The position numbers were made by a program, and so were the translations under genes. This document shows positions 51,473 to 60,141 of a DNA stretch of 64,000 nucleotides, one piece after another (position 1 is the first letter of the stretch; each line of letters begins with the position of its first letter). The notes beneath the pieces were generated by a model. The model saw only the letters and a program-made list of their open reading frames with translations. It was not told where the DNA came from and searched no databases. Source of the stretch: Haloarchaeobius litoreus (GTDB lineage Archaea; Halobacteriota; Halobacteria; Halobacteriales; Natrialbaceae); NCBI RefSeq assembly GCF_024495425.1, contig NZ_JANHJR010000002.1, positions 930,001 through 994,000 on the forward strand. The letters are read 5' to 3'.

Positions 51473-53176
51473 GTGTCCGGCGCGAGAACACTCGCTGCGG
51501 TCGTCCTCCTCTGCCTGGCAGTGACTGCTGGGGTCGGCGCAACCGGTCCCGACGCTGCCGTTCCTGGCGACCCCGACGCCACCCCCGACGGGTTCGACGC
51601 CGTCAGGCCGCCGAACGAGAGCACCGAGACCGACGCACCCCGGCTCGTCGCCGTGTTCCCGAACCCCGTCGCGGAAGGGGACGCCGGCGAGCACGTCGTC
51701 GCGAGCTTCCCAGAACCGACCGCCATCGGGAGCTGGACGGTCGGTGACGACGATGGCACCACATCACTCCCGAACGTCACCGTCTCGGGGCGAATCGCGT
51801 TCACCGCCAACCCGGCCGCCCTCCCACCCGGGGCGAACGCATCGGTGGACCGGGTCGTCGCGGTCGAGGACTTCCCACAGCTCGCCAACGCCGGCGAACG
51901 CGTCGCGCTCGCACGGAACGGCTCCCGGGTGGACACACTGGCCTACGAGGACGCGCCCGAGGCCGAGCGCTGGACCGGCACAGCGTGGGTTCCACGGGGC
52001 GCGACCGACCTCGACCCGGCCCGGGGTGGACCGGGACGTGTCCGCGCCTTCGTCACGCCCGACAGCGCGGTCCCGCTCGACTCCATCGCCGCCGCCGACG
52101 ACCGGGTCCTGCTGGCAGGATACACGTTCACCTCCGACCGGGTGACCGACGCGCTGCTGGCCGCGGCCGACCGCGGGGTATCGGTTCGGGTCCTGGTGGA
52201 CGACGCGCCCGTCGGTGGGCTCTCCGCACGCGAGGTCGCCGCACTCGACCGGCTGCAGGCCGGTGGCGTCTCCGTCCGGCTCCTCGGCGGCGAGGCCGCC
52301 CGCTACGACTACCACCACGCGAAGTACCTCGTCGCCGACGGCAGGGCGCTCGTCCTCACAGAGAACTGGAAGCCCTCCGGCACCGGCGGCCACGCGAACC
52401 GCGGCTGGGGCGTCGTGCTGAACGGCTCCGAGCCGGTGGCGGCGCTGAACCGCACGTTCCACGCCGACTGGACGGCACACGACGCCGGCCCGTGGCTCGA
52501 CCGGCGGGAGTCCGTCGACCCGGTGCTGCGGGAGCCCGCCGCGGGCTCGTATCCGACGCGCCTCCAGCCGGCGACGGTGCCCGTCGATTCGACGACCGTG
52601 CTGGTCGCCCCGGACAACGCCGAGGACTCGCTCGTGTCGCTGGTCGCCGGCGCGGAGTCGTCGGTCCGCGTCGAGCAGATGAGCGTCGGCGGGGTCGACA
52701 CGCCGCTCGTGCAGGCGGCCATCGCAGCCGCGCGGAACGGGAGTCGGGTCCGGTTCCTCCTGAGCAGCGCGTGGTACGCCGAAGAGGAGAACGGACGCGT
52801 CGTCGAGCGGCTGAACGCCATCGCCGAGGGCGAGGGGCTGGACATGGAGGCCCGACTCGTCGACCCCGGCGACCGGTTCGAGAAGCTACACGCGAAGGGC
52901 GTCGTCGTGGACGAGCGCCACGTCGTCGTCGGCAGCGTGAACTGGAACACGAACTCGCTCCATGACAACCGCGAGGTCGCGGTCGTGCTGACGGGCGACC
53001 GGGTGGGCCAGTACTACGCCGAGGCGTTCGACGCGGACTGGCGCGGCGGCGATGGCGGCGACGGCGGCCTGCGACCGCGGCTGCTCTGGGTCGCCGCCAT
53101 CGCGGCCGCTGCGCTGGCGGTGCTGGTGTGCTGGCGACGGGTGCAGTTCGAGTACGAGGGCGAGCTACAGGGCTGA
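51473..53176 (+). CDS. Secreted phospholipase D-like protein with lamin-tail-like domain and C-terminal anchor
   Basis: A protein of 567 residues. A signal peptide (ARTLAAVVLLCLAVTAGVGA) leads to a lamin-tail-like beta domain (residues about 55-190), then two phospholipase D-type HKD motifs, HHAKYLVAD near residue 280 and LHAKGVVVDERHVVVGSVNW near residue 470, each followed by the conserved Asn/Ser. One C-terminal helix (LLWVAAIAAAALAVLVCW) anchors it outside the membrane. HKD proteins cleave phosphodiesters of lipids or nucleic acids; the lamin-tail fold often accompanies extracellular nucleases. The start is a GTG with CTTTTTG about 27 bp upstream. It follows pssA and the HEAT gene. Confidence 0.85.
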   Translation: MSGARTLAAVVLLCLAVTAGVGATGPDAAVPGDPDATPDGFDAVRPPNESTETDAPRLVAVFPNPVAEGDAGEHVVASFPEPTAIGSWTVGDDDGTTSLPNVTVSGRIAFTANPAALPPGANASVDRVVAVEDFPQLANAGERVALARNGSRVDTLAYEDAPEAERWTGTAWVPRGATDLDPARGGPGRVRAFVTPDSAVPLDSIAAADDRVLLAGYTFTSDRVTDALLAAADRGVSVRVLVDDAPVGGLSAREVAALDRLQAGGVSVRLLGGEAARYDYHHAKYLVADGRALVLTENWKPSGTGGHANRGWGVVLNGSEPVAALNRTFHADWTAHDAGPWLDRRESVDPVLREPAAGSYPTRLQPATVPVDSTTVLVAPDNAEDSLVSLVAGAESSVRVEQMSVGGVDTPLVQAAIAAARNGSRVRFLLSSAWYAEEENGRVVERLNAIAEGEGLDMEARLVDPGDRFEKLHAKGVVVDERHVVVGSVNWNTNSLHDNREVAVVLTGDRVGQYYAEAFDADWRGGDGGDGGLRPRLLWVAAIAAAALAVLVCWRRVQFEYEGELQG

Positions 53177-53206
53177 GAACGGGCGGGGAACCGCGAGAAG
53201 TGGGCG

Positions 53207-55111
53207 TTACTCGGTGAGCGGCGAGGTACTGCTGAGGTCCTCGTCGAGGTCTGCTTCGGCCATCTTCTCGACGAGCGAATCGATGACCTCCTGCCGTCGA
53301 CCCTTCACGAACTTGATGGAGCCGACGACGAGGTGGCCGCCACCGGAGACGCCACCGCCGACGATCTCCTCGTCGAGCTCGGTGACCATCTGCGGGATGT
53401 CGAGGCGCACGCCGTCGGAGCGGAGGACCGCGAAGTCGGGCCCGTACCCGATGGTGATGACGGGGTCGCCCGTCTCCTCGACCTTCCGGTCGTGGATCTC
53501 ACCGGTCGTCTTCCCCGGCGCGGGGTAGGTGAACCGGTGGGCGTGGTTCTCCACGTCGATGGTGTAGAGGTGCGCGCCGTTGTCGAGCGGTTCGTGCTCG
53601 ACGTGTGCCATCGCGGCGTCGAGCTGGTCGTCGACGGCCTCCTCGGCGCGGGTCGAGAGCACGTCGACGAGTCGGCGGTGCCGGGACTCGTCGTCGACGC
53701 CGATGTTGAGCACGTCGTCGATGAGGTGGCGGCCGGAGTCGTAGCGGAGCCAGTGTGCGCCGTAGTCGAGCGCCTCGCTGATGGCCTGCAGGTCCGCTTC
53801 GTCGTAGCCCTCCGCGGCGGCGAGCTCGAGGTAGTCGTCCATGGCCTCGGCCTTCGAGCGGTCCGAGAGGCCGGCGACGGCGGGGACGTGCCGCAGGTCG
53901 TCGGTGAGGTCCGGGTAGATCATCCGGGCGAGCTCGACGCACATCATGCCCGTCGTGATGCGGTAGTCCTCGTCGTAGAGGTACGGGTTGACGTGGGCGT
54001 CGAGCAGCGGGTCGACGGCCTCCGGGTCGGGGTGGTGGTGGTCGAGCGCGACGATGGGGATGTCGTAGTGCGCCAGCGTCTCGTAGGCGGGGACGTCCTC
54101 CTCGGTCGACCCGTTGTCGAGCATGAGCACGAGCGGGAGCTTCTGCCCGTGCTTCGCGCGGTCCTCCAGCGCGAAGTTGAGGTCGCGGGTCGCGTCCTCC
54201 ATCTCGTAGAAGGGTGCCTTGCTGGGGAGGCGTTTGAACAGGTGCCGCGGCGCGCTGGGGTCCTGGTGGACCTCGGCGATGAAGCCTTCGAGCGCGCGCT
54301 GGACCGGGACCGAGGCGCACATCCCGTCACCGTCTGCGTGGTGCCGGACGCGGATGGGGCGGCCCTCGATGACGGTCTCGCGGAGCAGCCGGGCGACGTC
54401 GCGGATGTCGTCCCGGAGCTTCTCGAATGCGTCCCACTCGACGAGCGGCTCGACGTCGTGGGGTTCGGCCCACTCGGCGGTCGCGGCGTCGATGCGCTCG
54501 CGCACCTCGGCTGCCTCGTCGTCCGCGAGCCCGGTCAGCGAGCCGACCTCGAGCTGGACGGCGTCCTCCCGGTTCTCGACGACGCCGGTCACGCGGACCA
54601 CGTCGTCGACGGCCACGTCGGGGTAGGCACGGACGCCCGCGGCCTCGAACGCGGCCGCGGGGACGACGCCGTGCTCGTCGCGGACCTGGAAGATGGTTGG
54701 GCCGCCGGTCTGCTTGATCTGGGTGACGATACCCTCGACGTGGACCTGCTCGCCGAGGTTGGTGTCGAGGGCGGTCGTCGCGGTCGGACGGTAGTCGTGG
54801 TCGACGGCCTCGACGCGGTAGTCCCCGATGTCGACGGGCGCGAAGGAGATGTCGCCGTCGTCGCGGACGTTGTCCACCTCGACGACCAGCTCGTCGTCGA
54901 CGGCGTACGTGCCGTCGAGGGTCGATTCGTGGACGAGACCCGAGACGGAGTCGGAGAGGTCGACGAAGATACCGTACTCGACGATGCCGTTGACGGTGGC
55001 GAGATAGGGCGTGTCGGATTCGATGTCCTCGACCGTGCAGTCGGGTGCGAGGTCGTAGACGACCGGCACGTCCCCGTCGCCAGCGTCGTCGCCGACGGAG
55101 TCGGTTGTCAT
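53207..55111 (-). CDS. RecJ-like DHH-family exonuclease with S1 and OB domains
   Basis: A protein of 634 residues. An S1-like RNA/DNA-binding domain lies near residues 35-90 (ATVNGIVEYGIFVDLSDSVS), and an OB fold (VHVEGIVTQIKQTGGPTIFQ) follows. The DHH phosphoesterase core has RVRHHADGDGMCAS, LMLDNGSTEEDVPAYETLAH and VALDHHHPDPEAVD, the metal-binding aspartates and histidines of RecJ/GAN nucleases. DHHA1-type GGGVSGGGHLVVGS comes near the C-terminus. Archaeal homologues act in replication and repair; GAN is bound to GINS. The start at 55111 (MTTDSVGDDAGDG) is chosen over a longer open frame that overlaps the divergent JAMM gene. Confidence 0.9.
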   Translation of the reverse strand: MTTDSVGDDAGDGDVPVVYDLAPDCTVEDIESDTPYLATVNGIVEYGIFVDLSDSVSGLVHESTLDGTYAVDDELVVEVDNVRDDGDISFAPVDIGDYRVEAVDHDYRPTATTALDTNLGEQVHVEGIVTQIKQTGGPTIFQVRDEHGVVPAAAFEAAGVRAYPDVAVDDVVRVTGVVENREDAVQLEVGSLTGLADDEAAEVRERIDAATAEWAEPHDVEPLVEWDAFEKLRDDIRDVARLLRETVIEGRPIRVRHHADGDGMCASVPVQRALEGFIAEVHQDPSAPRHLFKRLPSKAPFYEMEDATRDLNFALEDRAKHGQKLPLVLMLDNGSTEEDVPAYETLAHYDIPIVALDHHHPDPEAVDPLLDAHVNPYLYDEDYRITTGMMCVELARMIYPDLTDDLRHVPAVAGLSDRSKAEAMDDYLELAAAEGYDEADLQAISEALDYGAHWLRYDSGRHLIDDVLNIGVDDESRHRRLVDVLSTRAEEAVDDQLDAAMAHVEHEPLDNGAHLYTIDVENHAHRFTYPAPGKTTGEIHDRKVEETGDPVITIGYGPDFAVLRSDGVRLDIPQMVTELDEEIVGGGVSGGGHLVVGSIKFVKGRRQEVIDSLVEKMAEADLDEDLSSTSPLTE

Positions 55112-55225
55112 GTTGGCTGTGAGTTCGAAACGACCGCGTATAACCCTTGTCAAGACGAACGCACGCGCCGAACGGCGAACGCTGCTTTCGGAACGTTTAG
55201 CACCGGCGAGGCGCGAGGGAAGGAC

Positions 55226-55729
55226 ATGGGACTGTTCGACCGGTTCTTCCAGCGCCAGGGCGTCGTCGGCATCGCCCGCGACACAATCGAGTTCGCGCTG
55301 GAGTCCGCCGAGGACACCCACCCCAACGAGTACATGGGGATGCTGCGTGGGACGCCCGCGAAGCACCTCGACATGGACCAGCGGGGCTACGTCATCACGG
55401 ACATCCTCGTCATCCCAGGCACCCGGTCGAACCCGGTGAGCGCGACGGTCGACTCGAACATGATCCCGAACGACATGCGCTCGCTCGGGAGCATCCACTC
55501 GCACCCGAACGGCGTCCTCCGGCCGAGCGACGAGGACCTGGGCACGTTCACCTCGGGCACCGTCCACATCATCATGGGAGCGCCGTACGGCCGCAACGAC
55601 TGGCGCGCGTTCGACCAGCACGGCGAGTACCGGGACCTCCCGGTGCTCGACGTCGACCTGGAGGACCACGAGGAGTTCTTCGACTTCACACAGGCAGACA
55701 TCGACGCGGAACTGCGACGAGACAAATGA
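55226..55729 (+). CDS. JAMM/MPN-family metalloprotease
   Basis: A protein of 167 residues with the JAMM signature: a glutamate in NEYMGML, then [17 protein letters not shown] with the H-x-H and the Ser/Asp spacing needed for zinc. Such archaeal enzymes (HvJAMM1-type) remove ubiquitin-like SAMP proteins from conjugates; others cleave small peptides. The length is that of a single MPN domain without extension. It overlaps ribL by four bases (ATGA), so it is cotranslated with an FAD-synthesis gene. A SAMP partner is not in the window, so the desampylase role is plausible rather than shown. Confidence 0.87.
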   Translation: MGLFDRFFQRQGVVGIARDTIEFALESAEDTHPNEYMGMLRGTPAKHLDMDQRGYVITDILVIPGTRSNPVSATVDSNMIPNDMRSLGSIHSHPNGVLRPSDEDLGTFTSGTVHIIMGAPYGRNDWRAFDQHGEYRDLPVLDVDLEDHEEFFDFTQADIDAELRRDK

Positions 55730-56169
55730 CCGAAAATCCGACGACCGTCATCGCACAGGGGACGTTCGACATCCTCCACCCGGGGCACCTCCACTACTTC
55801 TCGGAGGCCGCGGCGCTGGGCGACGAGCTCCACGTCATCATCGCCCGACGGGAGAACGTCACGCACAAGGAGAAACCCATCCTGCCGGACCGCCAGCGAC
55901 GCGACATGGTGGCCGCACTGGAGATGGTCGACGAGGCACACCTCGGGCACACAGAGGACATCTTCGTCCCCATCGAGCGCATCGACCCGGACTGCATCGT
56001 CCTCGGCCACGACCAGCACCACGACGAGGCCGCCATCGCGGACGCCCTGGCGAGTCGCGGCATCGACTGCGAGGTGCGCCGGGCGAGCGCCCGCGAGCCG
56101 AAGTACGAGGGCGAGCTCCTCTCGACGGGTCGTATCGTCGACCGCATCCTCGAACTGCGCGACGGCTGA
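55726..56169 (+). CDS. ribL: FAD synthase (RibL-type adenylyltransferase)
   Basis: A nucleotidyltransferase of 147 residues with [14 protein letters not shown], the T/HxGH motif, and the C-terminal [13 protein letters not shown], the ISSTxxR-type motif. Archaeal RibL adenylates FMN to FAD. Its cysteines are absent here; only DCIVLG and IDCEV remain. The start overlaps the JAMM gene. FAD is needed by the many flavoenzymes in this window (SdhA, acyl-CoA dehydrogenases, the amine oxidase). Confidence 0.9.
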   Translation: MTENPTTVIAQGTFDILHPGHLHYFSEAAALGDELHVIIARRENVTHKEKPILPDRQRRDMVAALEMVDEAHLGHTEDIFVPIERIDPDCIVLGHDQHHDEAAIADALASRGIDCEVRRASAREPKYEGELLSTGRIVDRILELRDG

Positions 56170-56223
56170 GAGGACCGACGGGCCGCCGGTACCATCATTA
56201 CGGTCGGTATCGTCTGCTCCGGT

Positions 56224-58146
56224 ATGTCATCCGGACGGCCGGACGGCGACCACGGTCGGTCGGTCTGCCTGCTCCGGGCCGGATCGCTCTCCATCGACCT
56301 GACTGCGTCGCTCCACGACAGGGATTTCACGGTCGAAGAGTGCGAGCTGTCGGTCGGGTCGGACGCGGAACGGTGCTTCTCGCTCCTCGGGGCGACGGCG
56401 GACCCACCGGACGCAATCGTGCTCGTCACGAACGACCCGGCGGTGCTCGACGCCACCCAGCTCGGGTCGTTCGACCCCGTCGTCGTCGCGACGAGCGACC
56501 GGGCGGTCGAGCGGGCGGTCCACACGGGCGAGTATCCGGTCTCGGGCGTCTGTCGGGTCACCGACGACTCCGCGGCGGCGACGCTCGCCTGGGTCGTCGA
56601 CTCGGCTATCGAGGTCCACGAGTACGAGGTCCGTACGGAACGACTCCGTGTCGACACCGCGCTCATCCGCGAGGTGAACACCGCCATCGTGCGGGCGACC
56701 TCGCAGGCGGAGATCGAGCGCACCGTCTGTGAACGGCTGGTCGGCACCAGGTACACGCTCGCCTGGGTCGCGTCGGGGCACGGGAGTCCGAACGAGATTC
56801 GTGCGGTCGCTGGGAACACCGATTCCGACAGTGACGTCCTGCCGCTGGCGACTGGTGTGGACGGTGACGGCCCACTGGCGACCGCGCTGGCGACACACGA
56901 GACACAGGTCGCGTGGAACGCCCCGCTCGACGAGCGGTTCCGCCCCGACGGCGTCGACGGCCCGTTCGGCGTGGCCGTCGCGCCGCTCGTGTACGAGGAG
57001 CGCTGTTTCGGGCTGCTCGTCGTCCACTCGCCGAACCGGGAGGACGTCGACGAACAGGCCCGGGAGCTGCTCACCGACATCGCGGAGAACGCGGCCCACG
57101 CCATCCAGGCTGCACGCGACCGGGAGACGGTCCGGCAGAGCCGGAACCGGCTGGAGGCCATCACGGGTGCCATCCCCGACCTCGTCATCGTCTACGACGA
57201 GAACGGCCGTTACGAGGAGGTGCTGACGAACGAGCCGGTGCTCGGACTGGCGGAGTCCGAGGTGCTCCTCGGCCGGACGGTCCACGAGCTGCTCCCCCAC
57301 GACACGGCCGACAGGGTTCTGGGCGCGGTCCGCGACACCATCGAGACCGGCGAGGGCCAGACCATCGAGTACTCGGTCCCGTTCGAGGGGGAGACGTACG
57401 TCTGGGAGGCCCGGACGACGCTGCTCGAACGCGACGGCGGCGGTCGCGTCGTCTTCCTCGCTCGCGACGTGACCGAGGCCCACGCGTACCAGGCCGAACT
57501 CGAGGCGAAGAACGAGCGGCTCGACGAGTTCGCGAGCTTCGTCAGCCACGACCTGCGGAACCCGCTGAACGTCGCACAGGCCACGCTCGAGATGGTCGAG
57601 CCGTCGGACGGGGACTCCGCGACCTACCTCGCGGAGGCCCGGGACGCGCTGGCCCGGATGGCGGATCTCATCGAGGACGTGCTGGCGCTCGCCCGACAGG
57701 GGGCCGTCGTCGAGGACCCGACGCGGACGCCCCTCGAACCCGTCGTCCACCGTGCGTGGGCCACGGTCGATTCGGGCGACGCGAAGCTCGACGTCGGGCC
57801 GGACCTCGGACGGGTGCTCGCGGACCCCGACCGGCTCCAGCAGCTGTTCGAGAACCTCTTCCGGAACTCGGTGGAACACGGCTCCACCGACGACGACCCG
57901 GTGACCGTCCACGTCGCGCGGACGCCCGACGGGTTCCGGGTCGTCGACGACGGCCCCGGCATCCCGCCCGAGAACCGCGAGAAGGTGCTAGAGCACGGCG
58001 TCACGACGCACGACTCCGGCACCGGGTTCGGGCTCGCCATCGTCGACCGCATCGCGGCCGCACACGGCTGGACGGTCGCGGTGGTCGACCCACCGTCGTC
58101 AGACCCCGGGGCCTGCTTCGAGATAGCCGGCGTCGAGTTCGTCTGA
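56224..58146 (+). CDS. Sensor histidine kinase (GAF-PAS-HisKA-HATPase)
   Basis: A soluble sensor kinase of 640 residues. The first 130 residues are a response-regulator-like alpha/beta domain without clear acidic pocket (VCLLRAGSLSIDLTASLHDR). A GAF domain follows (IERTVCERLVGTRYTLAWVA to about 300), then a PAS domain (ITGAIPDLVIVYDENGRYEE). HisKA has FASFVSHDLRNPLNVA with His442, and the HATPase domain shows FENLFRNSVEHGS, DDGPGIP and GTGFGLAIV. Domain order is nearly the same as in the kinase at 11784, so they are paralogues. No response regulator is adjacent. Confidence 0.88.
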   Translation: MSSGRPDGDHGRSVCLLRAGSLSIDLTASLHDRDFTVEECELSVGSDAERCFSLLGATADPPDAIVLVTNDPAVLDATQLGSFDPVVVATSDRAVERAVHTGEYPVSGVCRVTDDSAAATLAWVVDSAIEVHEYEVRTERLRVDTALIREVNTAIVRATSQAEIERTVCERLVGTRYTLAWVASGHGSPNEIRAVAGNTDSDSDVLPLATGVDGDGPLATALATHETQVAWNAPLDERFRPDGVDGPFGVAVAPLVYEERCFGLLVVHSPNREDVDEQARELLTDIAENAAHAIQAARDRETVRQSRNRLEAITGAIPDLVIVYDENGRYEEVLTNEPVLGLAESEVLLGRTVHELLPHDTADRVLGAVRDTIETGEGQTIEYSVPFEGETYVWEARTTLLERDGGGRVVFLARDVTEAHAYQAELEAKNERLDEFASFVSHDLRNPLNVAQATLEMVEPSDGDSATYLAEARDALARMADLIEDVLALARQGAVVEDPTRTPLEPVVHRAWATVDSGDAKLDVGPDLGRVLADPDRLQQLFENLFRNSVEHGSTDDDPVTVHVARTPDGFRVVDDGPGIPPENREKVLEHGVTTHDSGTGFGLAIVDRIAAAHGWTVAVVDPPSSDPGACFEIAGVEFV

Positions 58147-58188
58147 GCCGCCGCTGACGGGCGAGCGGGCGGGAGAACGGGAGCCGCC

Positions 58189-59340
58189 TCAGATGTAGTC
58201 GTGCTCGGCGAGCCGCTCGACGCCCTCGCGGAGCCGTTCCTCGCTGGCCGCGTAGGAGAGCCGCGCGTAGCCGGGCGTGCCGAACGCGCTCCCCGGCACC
58301 GTGGCGACGTGGGCCTCGTCGATGGCACCCTGGCACCACGCCGAGTCGTCGTCGTCGACCGGGAGCATCATGTAGAACGCCCCCTCCGGCACCGCGACGT
58401 CGACGCCGTGCTCTGCGAACAGGTCGACGAGCATGTCGCGGCGCGCCTCGAACGCCTCGGTCATCTCTTCGACGGCCTCGTCGCAGTTCGAAAGCGCCTC
58501 GACGCCCGCGTGCTGGACGAAGTTCACCGCCGAGGAGACCGAGTGGCTGTGTATCTTCCCGGCCTGCGAGACGAGCTCCTCGGGCGCGGCGAAGTAGCCG
58601 AGCCGCCAGCCCGTCATCGAGTACGCCTTCGAGAAGCCGTTGACGGTGATGGTGCGGTCACCCATCCCGTCGAGCGTGCCGAGCGAGATGGGCTCGGCGT
58701 CGCCGTAGGTGATCTCCTTGTATATCTCGTCGGAGATGACGAGGAAGTCGTGCTCGACGGCGAGGTCGCGCACACCTTCCAGGGCCTCCCGGGAGTAGAC
58801 CGCGCCGTGGGGGTTGCCCGGCGAGTTCACGACGAGCAGCTCCGTCTCGTCCGACACCGCCTCGGCGAGGTCGTCGAGCGCGGGTTCGAGCGCGAAGTCG
58901 TGCGTCGCGGTGTCGACGCGGGTGAGCGAGCCGCCCGAGAGCTTCACCATCGCCTCGTAGGACACCCACGCGGGGTCCAGCAGCGCGACCTCGTCGCCGT
59001 CGTCGATGAGCGCGTTGATGATCTCGTACAGCGCCTGCTTCCCGCCGGGGGTGACGATGACCTGGCCGGGGTCGTAGTCCAGCCCGTCCTCGGCCAGCTT
59101 CCCGGCGATGGCCTCCTTCAGCTGCGGGATGCCGTTCGACGGCGCGTAGCCGGTGTGGCCGGCGTCCATCGCGTCCTTCGCGGCCTGCACGACGTTCGCC
59201 GGGGTGGGGAAGTCCGGTTCGCCGACGCTCAGGTCCACCACGTCGACGCCCTCGGCCTCCAGTTCGGAGGCGGCGTCGGAGATGGCCAGCGTCGCGGACG
59301 GTTCGACTCTCGTGACTCTCTCTGCGAAATCCATGCTCAT
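58189..59340 (-). CDS. Class I/II aminotransferase (aspartate aminotransferase type)
   Basis: A PLP-dependent aminotransferase of 383 residues of fold type I. It has the LSVGEPDFPTPANVV N-terminal motif, VTPGGKQALYEIINALID, NSPGNPHGAVYSREALEG with the cofactor-contact Asn, VISDEIYKEITYGD, and the Schiff-base lysine in VNGFSKAYSMTGWRLGYFAA. The C-terminus has the Arg for the substrate carboxylate in YARLSYAASEERL. The start at 59340 overlaps the ribH stop by four bases, so they are cotranscribed. Aspartate/aromatic specificity is not resolved. Confidence 0.92.
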   Translation of the reverse strand: MSMDFAERVTRVEPSATLAISDAASELEAEGVDVVDLSVGEPDFPTPANVVQAAKDAMDAGHTGYAPSNGIPQLKEAIAGKLAEDGLDYDPGQVIVTPGGKQALYEIINALIDDGDEVALLDPAWVSYEAMVKLSGGSLTRVDTATHDFALEPALDDLAEAVSDETELLVVNSPGNPHGAVYSREALEGVRDLAVEHDFLVISDEIYKEITYGDAEPISLGTLDGMGDRTITVNGFSKAYSMTGWRLGYFAAPEELVSQAGKIHSHSVSSAVNFVQHAGVEALSNCDEAVEEMTEAFEARRDMLVDLFAEHGVDVAVPEGAFYMMLPVDDDDSAWCQGAIDEAHVATVPGSAFGTPGYARLSYAASEERLREGVERLAEHDYI

Positions 59341-59738
59341 AGTCGTTCTACCAGTTTGACAGCACCCTCGACGGCCTTCGCGGCGTTCCCGACGCGCTCT
59401 CTGGCCTCGGCACCGCTCATGCCGGGGCCCGTGACGCCGAGTGTGACCGGCGTGTCGCGGTCGAGGCTCACGTCGGTGAGCTTCTGGGCGGTCGCGTGCC
59501 CGATGACGTCGTCGTGGTCCGTGTCGCCGGTGACGATGGCACCGAGCACGGCGACCGCGTCGACGTCGTCCCGGCGTGCCAGCCGGTCGGCGGCCAGCGG
59601 GGCGTCATACACCCCCGGGACGTGGACGGTCTCCGCGACCGTCGCGTCCGCCTCGGCCGCCGCATCTCTCGCGACCGACTCCATCTCCTCGGTGACCGAG
59701 GCGTTGAACTCCGCGACCACCAGTCCGAGCGAGGTCAT
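59337..59738 (-). CDS. ribH: 6,7-dimethyl-8-ribityllumazine synthase
   Basis: A riboflavin pathway enzyme of 133 residues that condenses the diaminouracil and dihydroxybutanone phosphate. Family motifs are VVAEFNASVTEEM, VHVPGVYDAPLAADRLAR, AVLGAIVTGDTDHDDVIGHA and TLGVTGPGMSGAEARERVGN. The chain is of normal length for the archaeal form. The start at 59738 (MTSLGLVVAEFN) fits the fold, whereas the ATG at 59765 gives a Ser/Asp-rich extra piece. It is followed by the aminotransferase gene with a four-base overlap. RibL, which acts later in the same cofactor route, lies 3.6 kb away on the other strand. Confidence 0.93.
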   Translation of the reverse strand: MTSLGLVVAEFNASVTEEMESVARDAAAEADATVAETVHVPGVYDAPLAADRLARRDDVDAVAVLGAIVTGDTDHDDVIGHATAQKLTDVSLDRDTPVTLGVTGPGMSGAEARERVGNAAKAVEGAVKLVERL

Positions 59739-60141
59739 GCGAGAGTCGTCGGAACCGTCCGTCAAAGGTCTACCGTTATGGACAATGCGAGGCGGTAGCG
59801 AGGGGTTTGAATGGGGCCGGGCTTGGCGGTGTCGCGCCGACGGGAACGTGCCGGTAGCCCGGCCCAGGGTTTACGAGTATCGTAAACTACTGCCGGCCTC
59901 GACGGCTAGCCCAGCGGCTGGCCCGCGGCTGGTGAGACTGCACGAGCGGTGCGCGGTTCGAACAGCACAGCGAGTGAGGACCGCGACTGCGAACTGGGCG
60001 CGCCAGCGAGCGTGGGCTTTCGAGGAGGCGTTCCCACCCCTGGTGCATGGCGTTCGCACCCTGGGCGCAGCCGCGTGACACCCAGACAACTCGACACAGG
60101 AACGGAAAGCGTATGCCGGAGGGGTGGCCAGTTCGACAGCA
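59739..60141. other. 403-bp intergenic region with a repeat-like segment
   Basis: No credible gene is found. GTTTACGA-GTA-TCGTAAAC at 59869-59887 is a perfect palindrome. The stretch 59888-60090 has low-complexity GC-rich sequence whose translated frames (CTRGGNASSKAHARWRAQ; SLAVLFEPRTARAVS) resemble, from memory, products of a dispersed intergenic repeat in many haloarchaeal genomes. Agl23-like and ribH promoters should lie near the two ends. Confidence 0.5.
59869..59887. promoter_or_regulatory. Perfect 19-bp palindrome GTTTACGA-GTA-TCGTAAAC
   Basis: The arms at 59869-59876 and 59880-59887 match perfectly around three bases, the longest exact short-spaced palindrome I saw in an intergenic region here. 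It lies 131 bp from the ribH start and about 255 bp before the membrane protein gene. A dimeric regulator could bind it, or it marks the edge of the neighbouring repeat-like segment. Confidence 0.5.

Noticed and set aside
59871-60089. A 72-residue open frame on the minus strand before the Agl23-like gene
   Set aside because: The composition (Arg, Ala, Ser, Cys) is not haloarchaeal protein-like and all frames are open by GC bias. It fits a non-coding repeat better.
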